The notes beneath the pieces were generated by a model. It saw only the letters and a list, made by a program, of their open reading frames with translations, made no database searches and was not told where the DNA came from. 64,000 bases of DNA from Rhizobium rhizogenes (GTDB taxonomy: Bacteria > Pseudomonadota > Alphaproteobacteria > Rhizobiales > Rhizobiaceae). Each line of letters starts with the position of its first letter. Positions within the stretch are counted from its first letter, which is position 1. A program made the position numbers and the translations under genes. The stretch is taken from positions 2,939,351 through 3,003,350 of the forward strand of contig NZ_CP019701.2 in the NCBI RefSeq assembly GCF_002005205.3, in the 5' to 3' direction. This document shows, piece after piece, positions 39,253 through 48,617 of this stretch.

Positions 39253-39846
39253 TCAGGCGCGCGTATAGGTCCACAATTGCGCCGGCGGAATATTGCGCAC
39301 GATGAAATCGAAATGGCGGATATGGTAGAGATGCGGCTGCGCGACGATCGGGGAAATCGGACCGTAGGATATCTGCACTACGGGGCGACCGTGCGGCACG
39401 CGCTTCAGCAATTCGTCAAGCAGCTTGATGCGGGCGGCCATGGGGAAATTCAACATCGGCACGGCGGAAACGACACTGTCGAACATCTGGCCCTTGTGTT
39501 CGCCAAGCGTCGCATCGAGGTCGAAGGCGTCGCCATTGACGAAGTTGACGCCGGGATAGCTTCTGAGCAGCTGGTTGTAGAAATCGGTCGAATATTCGAT
39601 GGCTGTCAGGTTCTCGGGCTTGATGCCGCGTGCCAGAATGGCCTTGGTGATGACGCCGGTGCCGGGGCCGAGTTCGAGAACCGGCAGGCCGGAATGGGGA
39701 TTGATGACACTCGCCATTTTTTTCGCCGTGATCGACGATGTCGGCACGATGGCGCCGACTTTTTTCGGCTGGCTGACCATGCCCTTGAAAAAGCGGATTT
39801 CTTCCTCAAATTTTTGTTCAAGGCGTTGCTTCAGGTTGAGTGCCAT
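39253..39846 (-). CDS. pmtA: Phosphatidylethanolamine N-methyltransferase
   Basis: A 197-residue soluble SAM methyltransferase. It converts phosphatidylethanolamine stepwise into phosphatidylcholine at the inner membrane, a lipid that agrobacteria need for virulence-related envelope functions. GAIVPTSSITAKKMA precedes the SAM loop LELGPGTGVITKAIL (about 56-70); AIEYSTDFYNQL and NGDAFDLD follow, as in Agrobacterium-type PmtA. The N-terminal amphipathic stretch (LKQRLEQKFEEEIRFFKG) fits reversible membrane binding. The membrane-embedded PEMT type is excluded because there are no membrane helices. Confidence 0.82.
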   Translation of the reverse strand: MALNLKQRLEQKFEEEIRFFKGMVSQPKKVGAIVPTSSITAKKMASVINPHSGLPVLELGPGTGVITKAILARGIKPENLTAIEYSTDFYNQLLRSYPGVNFVNGDAFDLDATLGEHKGQMFDSVVSAVPMLNFPMAARIKLLDELLKRVPHGRPVVQISYGPISPIVAQPHLYHIRHFDFIVRNIPPAQLWTYTRA

Positions 39847-39976
39847 AGTTCCCTCAGATGCTTTTGGTCATTGTCAAAAAACGGTTACGCAATGTTGATC
39901 CCATTTGGCGCAAAAACAAGGCAAAATGTCGTAACTGGAAAAATTCGCTGATGGCGTGAGATGCGCCATCGCCGAA

Positions 39977-40014
39977 TCAAAAAAGCCGGTGAAGCGCTTC
40001 ACCGGCTTTTTTGA
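39977..40014. terminator. Perfect 19-bp palindrome, intrinsic terminator of dnaN
   Basis: The two arms (39977-39995 and 39996-40014) are exact reverse complements: an A-tract, AAGCCGGTGAAGC, then GCTTCACCGGCTT and a T-tract. It ends dnaN transcription (minus strand) and would also work in the other direction. There is no unpaired loop in the DNA, so cruciform formation is possible. Confidence 0.88.
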
Positions 40015-40038
40015 TGAAATTTGCGGAAAATTCCCGTT

Positions 40039-41157
40039 TCAGACGCGCATCGGCATCAAAACATAGAGCGCATCATCACCGGCGGTGTCACGAACAAGCG
40101 TTGGCGAGCCGGCGTCGGCCAGCAGGAAAATCGCGTCGTCGCCGGAGAGCTGCGAGGTGATATCGAGGAGATATTTGGCGTTGAAGCCGATTTCCATCGA
40201 ATCATTGTCATAACCGACGGCCACTTCTTCCGTGGCACTTCCCGAATCCGGGTTGTTGACGGTCAGCGTCAGCTGGCCGTTGGTAAGCGCCAGCTTCACG
40301 GCGCGGCCACGCTCGGAAGAAATGGTCGAAACGCGGTCGACGGCCTGTGCGAAGGTCTGGCAATCGACACGCATTTCCTTGTCGTTGCCGGTCGGGATCA
40401 CGCGCTGGTAATCCGGGAAGGTGCCGTCGATCAGCTTCGAGGTCAGGACGACCGAGCCGATGGTGAGGCGGATTTTCGCATCCGAGACTTCAACCGTGAC
40501 TTCCAGCTCAGGGTTGTCCATCAGCTTCTGCAGCTCGCCGACGGTCTTGCGGGGAATGATGATGCCCGGCATGCCTTCGGAACCGGATGGCGCATCCACA
40601 TCGGCGCGCGCCAGGCGGTGGCCATCGGTGGCGACGGCGCGCAGCTTCAGTTCGCCATTGCTTTCGATGGTATGGAAGAAAATGCCGTTGAGGTAATAAC
40701 GCGTCTCTTCCGTCGAAATCGCAAACTGCGTCCGGTCGATCAGCATCTTCAGATCGGTTGCCTTCAGTTTGAAGGTGTGGCTGAAGGTGCCGGCGGTCAG
40801 GTCGGGGAAGTCCGTTTCGGGCAGGCATTGCAGCGAGAACTTCGAACGGCCGGAGGCAACCGTCATCGAGGAGCCGTCCGGGTTGGTCGCCAGAAGCACC
40901 TCGGAACCATCCGGCAGCTTGCGCACGATTTCATAAAGCAGGTGCGCCGGCACGGTGGTGGCGCCCGCCTGCTCCACCATGGCCGGTGTCGCTTCGGTGA
41001 TTTCGAGGTCGAGGTCGGTCGCCTTCATGTCCAGATTGGCGCCGGAGGCGCGCAGGAGGACGTTGGACAGGATCGGGATCGTGTTGCGACGCTCGACGAC
41101 CCGGTGGACGTGGTTCAGCGATTTCAGAAGGTTCGACCGCTCAAGAGTAATACGCAT
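40039..41157 (-). CDS. dnaN: DNA polymerase III beta subunit (sliding clamp)
   Basis: 372 residues from ATG 41157 (MRITLERSNLLKSL), the normal clamp start; a longer frame to 41292 is rejected because the extra residues have no family match. DnaN forms the ring that tethers polymerase III to DNA. Three successive clamp domains are recognisable, with NTIPILSNVLL in domain 1, TDGHRLA in domain 2 and the C-terminal VLMPMRV that closes the partner-binding pocket. dnaN is here some 22 kb from the expected dnaA, as is normal in rhizobia. Confidence 0.97.
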   Translation of the reverse strand: MRITLERSNLLKSLNHVHRVVERRNTIPILSNVLLRASGANLDMKATDLDLEITEATPAMVEQAGATTVPAHLLYEIVRKLPDGSEVLLATNPDGSSMTVASGRSKFSLQCLPETDFPDLTAGTFSHTFKLKATDLKMLIDRTQFAISTEETRYYLNGIFFHTIESNGELKLRAVATDGHRLARADVDAPSGSEGMPGIIIPRKTVGELQKLMDNPELEVTVEVSDAKIRLTIGSVVLTSKLIDGTFPDYQRVIPTGNDKEMRVDCQTFAQAVDRVSTISSERGRAVKLALTNGQLTLTVNNPDSGSATEEVAVGYDNDSMEIGFNAKYLLDITSQLSGDDAIFLLADAGSPTLVRDTAGDDALYVLMPMRV

Positions 41158-41424
41158 GGACGCTACCGCTTTCAACCGTTGCGAACCGGCCACCGCCGGA
41201 TCGGCAAGAAGAGTCTTGACCGGCAAAAAGCCGGATAATGTGGACGGGCAAAATGGCAGAGTTATTGCAGAAAATGCAAGAGCCGAGTGCATCTGCTTCC
41301 GCTCATTTTGCTGCTATACAGCATGATCCACAGGCTGGGGCCGCCCATGGACCTTGTTCGCGGGTTTTCTATTGCCCATAAAGGGGAAAAAACCGGAGTG
41401 ACCGGCCGGCGATGATCGGCCAGA

Positions 41425-42366
41425 ATGATTGGAAGCCGTGTGACGCAGGAAACATCGAAAAGCGATGCCAGACAGGCAGCGAAGGAATTCAGGATCGGCA
41501 CGGCCACCATTCCGGCACGGCCGCTGGAGCCGGCGCTTTATCTTGTGGCCACTCCCATCGGCAATCTCGGTGACATCACCATCCGCGCGCTGGAAACGCT
41601 GGCCTCGGCCGATGTTCTCGCCTGCGAGGATACCCGTGTCACCCGCATCCTGCTCGAACGTTACGGCATTCGCACGCGCCCGCTCGCCTATCACGAACAC
41701 AATGCCAATGAAGCGGGGCCGAAGCTCATTGCCGCACTGGAGGCCGGAAAGTCCGTGGCGCTGGTATCGGACGCCGGAACGCCGCTCGTTTCCGACCCGG
41801 GTTATCGCCTTGGTCAGCTGGCGCTTGAGGCCGGCCACCGTGTTGTGCCGGTGCCGGGTGCCTCCGCGCCGCTTGCCGCCCTCGTCGGGTCTGGCATGCC
41901 GAGTGACGCCTTTTTGTTTGCCGGTTTCCTGCCGGTGAAGGATCGTGGCAAGCGTGACCGTTTGGCCGAGCTGGCGAAAATCCCCGCAACCCTGATCTTC
42001 TTTGAATCGCCACATCGCATCGGCGCTTCCGTCAGGGTGGCATCGGAAGTGCTCGGCCGTGACCGCCGGGCGGTGGTCTGCCGTGAACTGACCAAGACCT
42101 TCGAGGAGTTCCGGCGCGGCACGCTCGGCGAGCTTGCGGATTATTACGATGGCGACCGTGTGGTGAAGGGTGAGATCGTGCTTCTGGTGGAGCCGCCCTC
42201 CTATGACGAGATTCCCGATATCGAGGATGTCGAGAAGCTTCTGAAGGATCTCGTCGCCACCATGCCCGCCGCCAGGGCCGCGGGCGAAGCGGCGAAGCTG
42301 ACGGGCCTGCCGCGCAAGGAGCTTTATCAAAGGTTGCTGGATATGAAGGAAACGGATGGCCGCTGA
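41425..42366 (+). CDS. rsmI: 16S rRNA (cytidine-1402 2'-O) methyltransferase
   Basis: A 313-residue tetrapyrrole-methylase-fold enzyme that 2'-O-methylates C1402 in the ribosomal P site. [19 protein letters not shown] and [17 protein letters not shown] are diagnostic of Rsm[12 protein letters not shown] and [11 protein letters not shown] form the SAM pocket. Its end overlaps the yraN start by 11 bp, the common rsmI-yraN pairing. No strong ribosome binding site is visible before the ATG. Confidence 0.95.
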   Translation: MIGSRVTQETSKSDARQAAKEFRIGTATIPARPLEPALYLVATPIGNLGDITIRALETLASADVLACEDTRVTRILLERYGIRTRPLAYHEHNANEAGPKLIAALEAGKSVALVSDAGTPLVSDPGYRLGQLALEAGHRVVPVPGASAPLAALVGSGMPSDAFLFAGFLPVKDRGKRDRLAELAKIPATLIFFESPHRIGASVRVASEVLGRDRRAVVCRELTKTFEEFRRGTLGELADYYDGDRVVKGEIVLLVEPPSYDEIPDIEDVEKLLKDLVATMPAARAAGEAAKLTGLPRKELYQRLLDMKETDGR

Positions 42367-42724
42367 CGGGCGAAGCGATAAAAGGCGGAAAGCCGAACGG
42401 CGCGGTCATGCCGCGGAATATTGGGCAGCGCTTTATCTGATGCTGAAGGGATATCGCATCCTTGCCATTCGCTATCGCACCCGGCTGGGAGAAATCGATC
42501 TCATCGCCCGCAAGAAGGACCTCGTCGCCATCATCGAGGTGAAGGCGCGGCCATCGGGCGGCAGCGCGGTCGATGCCGTCGGCTTCCATTCGCAGCGGCG
42601 TATCCGGGCGGCTGCCGATCTCTGGCTCTCCCGCCGCAAGGATGCCGCGCGGTTTTCGCTGCGCTTCGATATCATCGCCATTCTGCCGCGACGTCTGCCG
42701 CAGCATTTCATCGACGCGTTTTGA
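42356..42724 (+). CDS. YraN family protein (UPF0102, endonuclease-like fold)
   Basis: A 122-residue protein: [20 protein letters not shown], then [25 protein letters not shown]. The E...D...ExK arrangement is that of a restriction-endonuclease-like or Holliday-resolvase-like fold. Function is unknown but the family regularly follows rsmI, as here. It starts inside the end of rsmI. Confidence 0.92.
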   Translation: MAADGRSDKRRKAERRGHAAEYWAALYLMLKGYRILAIRYRTRLGEIDLIARKKDLVAIIEVKARPSGGSAVDAVGFHSQRRIRAAADLWLSRRKDAARFSLRFDIIAILPRRLPQHFIDAF

Positions 42725-42740
42725 GGGGAAGAGGAAGGCA

Positions 42741-43301
42741 ATGTCCACCGAGCGGGAAAAAATGGCTGCGGGCGAATGGTACAGCTGCATGGATGCCGAG
42801 CTGGATGTGCTGCGCTGGCGCGCGCGCCGGGCGGTTCACCAGCACAATACCGCGCCGCCGGATGAGCGCGGAACTATCGCCCCGCTGCTGCGGGGGCTCT
42901 TCTCTTCCGTCGGAGAAGGCACATTTATCGAAGCGCCGTTTCATTGCGCCTATGGTTTCAACATCACGCTGGGCACCAATGTTTATCTCAATACCGGCTG
43001 CGTCATTCTCGATTCCGCGAAGGTAATGATAGGGGACGGCGCAATGCTCGGTCCTGCCGTGCAGATCTATTGTGCGGAACACCATCTCGACCCCGTTCCG
43101 CGCGCACAAGGTATTGAAATCGCAAAGCCGGTGACGATTGGCCGGGATGTTTGGATCGGCGGTGGGGCGATCCTGCTGGCGGGCGTGACCGTGGGCGATG
43201 GCGCGATTGTCGGCGCGGGTTCGGTGGTGACACGCGATGTGCCGCCGGGTGCGACGGTGGTTGGAAACCCGGCCCGTCCGATAAAACGCGGCGGCGTCTG
43301 A
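42741..43301 (+). CDS. Hexapeptide-repeat O-acetyltransferase (maltose acetyltransferase-like)
   Basis: 186 residues from ATG 42741, preceded by GAGGAAGG. MAAGEWYSCMDAEL is the Mac-domain start of the LacA/NodL/Maa family; the left-handed beta helix follows (GDGAMLGPAVQIYCAEHHLDP, VTIGRDVWIGGGAILLAGV). The catalytic His lies in the AEHH segment. It transfers acetyl from CoA to a sugar. In rhizobia this family includes NodL, but nothing here links it to Nod factors. Confidence 0.9.
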   Translation: MSTEREKMAAGEWYSCMDAELDVLRWRARRAVHQHNTAPPDERGTIAPLLRGLFSSVGEGTFIEAPFHCAYGFNITLGTNVYLNTGCVILDSAKVMIGDGAMLGPAVQIYCAEHHLDPVPRAQGIEIAKPVTIGRDVWIGGGAILLAGVTVGDGAIVGAGSVVTRDVPPGATVVGNPARPIKRGGV

Positions 43302-43340
43302 GATATGCGTTTTTGAGGCAACGCAGTCTATTAGCAGGTG

Positions 43341-43369
43341 CTGTAACAAATCTGACATGAAACTGTTAA
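43341..43369 (+). promoter_or_regulatory. PhoB box ahead of ugpB
   Basis: Three CTGTNA-like 7-mers at exact 11-bp spacing: CTGTAAC (43341), CTGACAT (43352) and CTGTTAA (43363), each followed by a four-base AT-rich spacer. This is the direct-repeat layout of Pho boxes and predicts induction of the ugp operon in phosphate starvation. It lies 65 bp upstream of the ugpB start. Confidence 0.75.
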
Positions 43370-43433
43370 AGAGGCGTCACGGAACGTCTCTATTCGCATC
43401 CTCATCCCAATAAATGGTGGAGAGGAATTAGTA

Positions 43434-44732
43434 ATGTTGAAGAAGATTTCCATGGCCGCGGTGGCCGTCAGCATTTCCGCGACGTCTTCCATGGCTGCGA
43501 CCAACATCACCTGGTGGCACGGCATGGGTGGCCGTAACGGCGAAGTCATCAACGAAGTTTCCCAGAAGTTCAACGAAGCCCAGAAGGAATGCGCACTGAC
43601 GCCGGTTTCCAAGGGCTCCTACGAAGAAGCCCTGGCCAGCGGCATCGCCGCGTTCCGCTCCGGCGAACAGCCGAACATCCTCCAGGTTTTCGATGCCGGC
43701 GCCGCCACCATCATCAATGCCAAGGGCGCGGTCATTCCTGCGGAAGACCTCATCAACAAGGCCGGTTACAAGTTCGACCGCGAAGCCTTCATCAACGGCG
43801 TGCGTTATTTCTACGCTGCCGCTGACGGCAAGTTCGTCGGCATGCCGTTCAACTCCTCCGCTCCGATCATGTATATCAATGACGAAGCGCTGAAGAAGGC
43901 CGGCGTCGAGGCGCCGAAGACCTGGGAAGAGTTCGAGCAGGTCGCGCCGAAGCTGAAGGAAGCCGGTTACATCCCGCTCGTCCAGTCGCAGCTTACCTGG
44001 CAGTTCACGGAGAACTTCTTCTCCCGCAACAACATCCAGTTTGCCACCAACAACAATGGCTACGACAGCGTCAGCGACACCAAGCTGAAGGTCACCGACC
44101 CGAACCTCGTCATGATGTTCGACAAGCTGAAGGACTGGAAGGACAAGGGCCTGTTCGCCTATTACGGCGCTGGCTGGAACGACAACCAGAAGCCTTTCGA
44201 AGAAGGCAAGGTTGCTCTCTGGATCGGCTCTTCGGGTTCGTTCGGTGGCCTGCAGAAGACGGCGACCATGCCGTTCTCGGCAACCTTCCTTCCCTACTGG
44301 GGCTCCATCAAGGGCGCAGGCACCAACTCCTTCATCGGTGGCGCCGCTCTCTTTGCAATGTCGGGCAAGTCCGAAGCTGAAAACAAGTGCGTGGCTGACT
44401 TCTTCCAGTTCCTGACCTCGCCGGAAATCCAGGTCTTCTACCACAAGGCAACCGGCTACGTCGCCATCACCAAGGCTGCTTACGAAAAGGCCAAGGCTGA
44501 AGGCTTCTACAAGGAAAAGCCGGTCGCCGAAGTTGGCATCCAGCAGCTGTCGCTGCCGGGTGGCGAATGGTCCAAGGGTTACCGCCTCGGCTTCTACCCG
44601 CAGATCCGCGCCGTCATGGAACGCGAATATAACCGCATCTTCTCCGGCGAAGTCACGCCGAAGGACGCCTTCGACATCATCGAGAAGGAAGGCAACGACC
44701 TTCTGGCCCGTTTCGCCAAGACGGCCGGCTGA
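43434..44732 (+). CDS. ugpB: sn-Glycerol-3-phosphate ABC transporter, substrate-binding protein
   Basis: A 432-residue periplasmic binding protein with a Sec signal (about 1-22, ending SSMAA). ITWWHGMGGRNGEVINEVSQKF is the UgpB opening, and YVAITKAAYEKAKAEGFY followed by the GEWSKGYRLGFYPQIR segment fits UgpB better than general sugar-binding proteins. It captures glycerol-3-phosphate or glycerophosphodiesters for UgpAEC. First gene of the operon, directly behind a Pho box and with GGAGAGGAA before the ATG. A stable hairpin follows the stop. Confidence 0.93.
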   Translation: MLKKISMAAVAVSISATSSMAATNITWWHGMGGRNGEVINEVSQKFNEAQKECALTPVSKGSYEEALASGIAAFRSGEQPNILQVFDAGAATIINAKGAVIPAEDLINKAGYKFDREAFINGVRYFYAAADGKFVGMPFNSSAPIMYINDEALKKAGVEAPKTWEEFEQVAPKLKEAGYIPLVQSQLTWQFTENFFSRNNIQFATNNNGYDSVSDTKLKVTDPNLVMMFDKLKDWKDKGLFAYYGAGWNDNQKPFEEGKVALWIGSSGSFGGLQKTATMPFSATFLPYWGSIKGAGTNSFIGGAALFAMSGKSEAENKCVADFFQFLTSPEIQVFYHKATGYVAITKAAYEKAKAEGFYKEKPVAEVGIQQLSLPGGEWSKGYRLGFYPQIRAVMEREYNRIFSGEVTPKDAFDIIEKEGNDLLARFAKTAG

Positions 44733-44761
44733 TCGATCTTTTCGAAACCAATGATCGTTGT

Positions 44762-44792
44762 CGAGCCTCCTTTCCGATGGAAGGGAGGCTCG
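44762..44792 (+). repeat. Hairpin between ugpB and ugpA
   Basis: CGAGCCTCCTTTCC and GGAAGGGAGGCTCG pair (one G-T) around GAT. There is no T-run, so this is more likely an mRNA-stabilising or partial-termination hairpin that keeps ugpB expression above that of the permease genes, as is common for binding-protein operons. Confidence 0.7.
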
Positions 44793-44815
44793 CTTCTGGA
44801 TAAGGAGGCGCAAGC

Positions 44816-45784
44816 GTGGCCTATACATCGTCTCAACCGCGCCGGTTTTTATCCGGCTGGTCCGCAAAGGCTGGAAAGCCCGCCAAGCCCGCTGAAGCCG
44901 GCATGAAGCGTGTGCAGTTCTCCTCGTCCTTCGTACCCTATCTGTTTCTGGCGCCGCAGCTTGCGGTGATTTTCATCTTCTTTTACTGGCCCTCCGTTCA
45001 GGCCATCCAGTCTTCGTTCTATCTGGAAGACCCTTTCGGGTTCGGGGCCTCGTTCGTGGGCCTGGCCAATTATTCGGATGCGATATTCAATCCGGAATAT
45101 CTCAACATCGCCAAATTCACTGTTGTTTTCACCGTGCTGGTGACCTTCTTTTCGCTGGCTCTCGGCCTTTTGCTGGCGGTCAAGGCCGATGCGGTCATTC
45201 GCGGCAGCTCGGCATACAAGACATTGCTGATTTCCGTCTACGCCATCGCGCCGCCGGTCGCGGGCCTCATCGGCATGATGTTTTTCGATCAGCACATCGG
45301 CCCCTTCGTCAAGATGGCCGCATTCCTTGGCTGGGACATGAAGGTCGGCCTCAATTATTTCGATACGGCCTTTGCCATGGTCGTGGTCGCGGTCTGGAAG
45401 CAGATTCCGTATAATTTCATCTTCTTCCTCTCCGGTCTGCAGGGCGTGCCCGTTTCCGTCCGGGAGGCTGCCGCCATCGACTGCCGCTCGGGCTTCCGCC
45501 GGTTCTGGACGGTCATCATGCCGCTTCTGGCGCCTACGGCCTTCTTCCTGCTGATCATCAACATCACCTATGCGCTGTTCGACACCTTCGGTGTCATCGA
45601 CGTGATGGTGAAGGACAAGGCGGCCAACAACCCGATCACACTGGTCTACAAGGTGTTTCTCGACGGTTTCCGCGGCAATGACATCGGTGGCTCTTCGGCC
45701 CAGTCCGTCATTTTGATGCTGGTCGTCTTCGTCCTCACCATCATCCAGTTCCGCTTCATCGAGAAGCGCATCCATTACAATTGA
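44816..45784 (+). CDS. ugpA: Glycerol-3-phosphate ABC transporter permease
   Basis: 322 residues starting with GTG at 44816, 8 bp after AAGGAGG. Six membrane helices; the inner-membrane EAA loop is VREAAAIDCRSGFRRFWTVIMP (about 216-237), which contacts the ATPase UgpC. The ~35 residues before the first helix are basic and unusually long. It partners UgpE and is followed by ugpE after 11 bp. Confidence 0.93.
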   Translation: MAYTSSQPRRFLSGWSAKAGKPAKPAEAGMKRVQFSSSFVPYLFLAPQLAVIFIFFYWPSVQAIQSSFYLEDPFGFGASFVGLANYSDAIFNPEYLNIAKFTVVFTVLVTFFSLALGLLLAVKADAVIRGSSAYKTLLISVYAIAPPVAGLIGMMFFDQHIGPFVKMAAFLGWDMKVGLNYFDTAFAMVVVAVWKQIPYNFIFFLSGLQGVPVSVREAAAIDCRSGFRRFWTVIMPLLAPTAFFLLIINITYALFDTFGVIDVMVKDKAANNPITLVYKVFLDGFRGNDIGGSSAQSVILMLVVFVLTIIQFRFIEKRIHYN

Positions 45785-45795
45785 GGGAAAAGACG

Positions 45796-46638
45796 ATGTA
45801 CAAGACAAAACCCCTTGATCATCTGGTGCTGATAACAGGCGCGCTTTTCCTGATATTGCCGGTTGTTGTGGCTTTCATGACTTCCACGCATACGGCGGCG
45901 GAAATTCACCGCAGCGGTCTGGCGATTGTTCCCGGCGACAATTTCGTCGAAACCTATGAAAAGGTCCTGACCCAGAAGGGCGGCTTTACCGGGCAGATCA
46001 CCGGCCTCAACATGGTGATCAACTCGCTGATCCTCGGCATTGGTTTTGCCGTCGGCAAGATCGTCCTGTCGATGACGGCGGCCTATGCGATCGTCTATTT
46101 CCGCTTCCGCTTTGCGACGCTTGCCTTCTGGATCATTTTCACGACGCTGCTGTTGCCGCTTGAAGTGCGCATCATGCCGTCCTACGAGGTGATGAGCAAA
46201 CTCGGTCTGTTGAACTCCTATACCGGCTTGATCGTGCCGCTTCTCGCCTCGGCGACGGGCACCTTCTATTTCCGGCAGTTCTTCAAATCCATTCCGGAAG
46301 AATTGCTGGAGGCCGCCCGTATCGACGGGGCAGGGCCGTTCAAGTTCTTCATCGACGTGATTATCCCGCTGTCGCGCACCATGATGGCGGCGATCTTCAT
46401 CATCATGTTCGTTTATGGCTGGAACCAGTATCTCTGGCCCATGCTGATGACGACGGATGAGAGTTTCTTCACCCTGATGCGTGGCATCAAGTCGATCCTG
46501 CAGGTCTGGGTCGGTTCGCAAATTCCCGATTACAACGAAGCTTTCGCACTTGCCGTTCTGGCCATGCTGCCGCCGGTGCTGATCGTCGTGATTTTCCAGC
46601 GCTGGTTCATCAAGGGCCTCACCGAGAGCGATAAATAA
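45796..46638 (+). CDS. ugpE: Glycerol-3-phosphate ABC transporter permease
   Basis: 280 residues from ATG 45796 (GAGGGAA upstream). Six helices, with the EAA loop [24 protein letters not shown] near residue 175-198. Second permease of the importer. The stop is 10 bp before ugpC, with a GGAG site in between. Confidence 0.93.
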   Translation: MYKTKPLDHLVLITGALFLILPVVVAFMTSTHTAAEIHRSGLAIVPGDNFVETYEKVLTQKGGFTGQITGLNMVINSLILGIGFAVGKIVLSMTAAYAIVYFRFRFATLAFWIIFTTLLLPLEVRIMPSYEVMSKLGLLNSYTGLIVPLLASATGTFYFRQFFKSIPEELLEAARIDGAGPFKFFIDVIIPLSRTMMAAIFIIMFVYGWNQYLWPMLMTTDESFFTLMRGIKSILQVWVGSQIPDYNEAFALAVLAMLPPVLIVVIFQRWFIKGLTESDK

Positions 46639-46648
46639 GGAGACCGAA

Positions 46649-47749
46649 ATGGCCGCGATCGAAATCAGTCAGGTCTGCAAGGATTATCATGGCGGCGTGC
46701 GCGCCGTGCATCACGTCGATATCGATATCCGGGATGGCGAGTTCATCGTTCTCGTCGGTCCGTCCGGCTGCGGCAAATCCACGCTTCTGCGTATGGTCGC
46801 CGGCCTTGAGGACATTTCCGAAGGCACGGTGAAGATCGGCGACCGGGTGGTCAATCAGGCCGATCCCGCCGACCGCGATATCGCCATGGTGTTCCAGAAT
46901 TACGCGCTTTACCCGCATATGTCGGTACGCCAGAACCTGGAATATGGGCTGAAGAACCGCAAGACGCCAAAGGCGGAGATCGATGCGCGTGTGGCTGAAG
47001 CCGCGCGTATGCTGCAGCTCGAACCCTATCTGGATCGCAAGCCGCGCGCCCTTTCCGGCGGTCAGCGGCAGCGTGTCGCCATGGGCCGCGCCATCGTGCG
47101 CAAACCGGCCGCCTTCCTGTTCGATGAGCCTTTGTCCAACCTCGATGCCAAGCTACGCGTCTCGATGCGCGGCGAGATCAAGCGCCTGCAAAAACGCCTC
47201 GGCACCACCTCGATCTACGTCACCCACGATCAGCTGGAAGCGATGACGCTGGCCGATCGTCTTGTTGTACTGAATGGCGGCCGTATCGAACAGATCGGCG
47301 CGCCGCTCGATGTCTATCACACGCCCGCCTCCACCTTCGTTGCCAGCTTCATCGGCTCTCCCGCCATGAACCTGCTGGATGGCGAATTGCATGGTGACAG
47401 CCTCGCTATCGGTCCTTCGCTGTTTGCGCTGAATGGTTTTGCGCCTGCCTCCGGGCCGGTGACGGTAGGCATGCGCGCGGAGGATTTCCGCCTCGCCGCG
47501 GCGGGTGAGCAGGGCTTCGCACTCCGCGTCGATTATATCGAGGAGCTGGGTTCACAGCGCCTGGTGCACGGCGCGATCGGCGACCAGAGCCTGACGGTGG
47601 CTTTCCCGCCGGATGTCGATGTTCCCGCCGCTCTGTCGGTCACGATCGCGCCGGAGAAGCTGCACTTCTTTTCCAGCGAAACCGGCAAGCGTATCGCCGG
47701 CAAGGCGGAACAGGTTGGCGCGCAGCCCGCTCAACTGGCTACGGCCTGA
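46649..47749 (+). CDS. ugpC: Glycerol-3-phosphate ABC transporter ATP-binding protein
   Basis: A 366-residue MalK-type ATPase. Walker [10 protein letters not shown] (38-46), signature [14 protein letters not shown] (about 134), Walker [15 protein letters not shown], and the switch His in THDQ. The C-terminal TOBE regulatory domain is present. It powers UgpAE. Substrate assignment comes from ugpB and the Pho box, since MalK-type ATPases are hard to tell apart. Confidence 0.93.
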   Translation: MAAIEISQVCKDYHGGVRAVHHVDIDIRDGEFIVLVGPSGCGKSTLLRMVAGLEDISEGTVKIGDRVVNQADPADRDIAMVFQNYALYPHMSVRQNLEYGLKNRKTPKAEIDARVAEAARMLQLEPYLDRKPRALSGGQRQRVAMGRAIVRKPAAFLFDEPLSNLDAKLRVSMRGEIKRLQKRLGTTSIYVTHDQLEAMTLADRLVVLNGGRIEQIGAPLDVYHTPASTFVASFIGSPAMNLLDGELHGDSLAIGPSLFALNGFAPASGPVTVGMRAEDFRLAAAGEQGFALRVDYIEELGSQRLVHGAIGDQSLTVAFPPDVDVPAALSVTIAPEKLHFFSSETGKRIAGKAEQVGAQPAQLATA

Positions 47750-47762
47750 ACGTATCGCAGGA

Positions 47763-47793
47763 AATCGGCGCGATGGCTAAAATTGCGCCGATT
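47763..47793 (+). terminator. Hairpin after the ugp operon
   Basis: AATCGGCGC (47763-47771) pairs with GCGCCGATT (47785-47793). It lies 14 bp past the ugpC stop; there is no clear U-tract, so terminator strength is uncertain. Confidence 0.5.
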
Positions 47794-47859
47794 GTCAAAA
47801 CCGCTTTGTTACGATCCCGATGATAGAAGACCTCCAATATTTCACGGGGGTTTTCTCAT

Positions 47860-48372
47860 ATGTCGTTCAAAATGATGTTCGCGGCGGCTGCAACCATGGC
47901 AATCCGCACAGTGCCGATATTGCCGGCCTATCTGCGCAGACAAAAAGACGAAGCTGTCGTCAGCGCATCTTGCACCGATCTGCGGCTTCAGCCGGCCCCC
48001 ATCAATCCGGACTGGATCATTTCCGGCAACCCTGAGGCGCGCGCGGCGGATCACTCCCGAAGCGGCGACCGTGCTTCCAGCACCGCCATGTGGGATTGCA
48101 CCGCGGGCGAATTCCGCTGGTTCTTCGGCTGGGACGAAACCGTCTATATTCTGGAAGGCGAAGTACATGTGACGGCGGAAGACGGTTCGGTCAGCATCCT
48201 GCGGGTTGGTGATGTCGCCTATTTCCGGGCTGGAACATGGGCCACATGGCGGGTCGATGACTATGTCCGCAAGGTTGCCTTCATGCGCCGTCCCTTCCCC
48301 AAGGCGCTCGCCCTGGCCTATCGTGTCAAGAACAAGCTGTTTTCCGGTAGTTCCTACAAGCTGGCGGCCTGA
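47860..48372 (+). CDS. Cupin-domain protein
   Basis: A 170-residue protein whose second half is a single cupin barrel of the cupin_3/DUF861 type: GEFRWFFGWDETVYILEGEVHV, then DGSVSILRVGDVAYFRAGTWATW. The usual metal-binding histidines are largely replaced, so it may not bind metal. The N-terminus has a short hydrophobic stretch (MMFAAAATMAIRTVPILPAYL) that could anchor it. Function unknown. Monocistronic by position. Confidence 0.8.
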   Translation: MSFKMMFAAAATMAIRTVPILPAYLRRQKDEAVVSASCTDLRLQPAPINPDWIISGNPEARAADHSRSGDRASSTAMWDCTAGEFRWFFGWDETVYILEGEVHVTAEDGSVSILRVGDVAYFRAGTWATWRVDDYVRKVAFMRRPFPKALALAYRVKNKLFSGSSYKLAA

Positions 48373-48617
48373 GCCGGTGACGATTTTGCTGCCGATGAGA
48401 GCCCGCGTGGCTCCCTCGGCAGAATTGTGAAGGTTCAATAAAACTCACACACAGCACCACTTGCAGCAGTTGCCTTTGAATGGCCGCTGCCCTACATCTT
48501 CAGGGTTTTCTGAAGCATTTCCGGGTCTCGCCCGGTCCTGCCGGGAAGCTTGAAAAGACGAGGCAATGGGCACGGCGGGCCGGCGAAGCGTCCGTATGCT
48601 GCAAGAGGAACATGCGC

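Noticed and set aside
43428..44867. 479-codon frame antisense to ugpB
   Set aside because: Shadow of a well-identified gene; no start signal.
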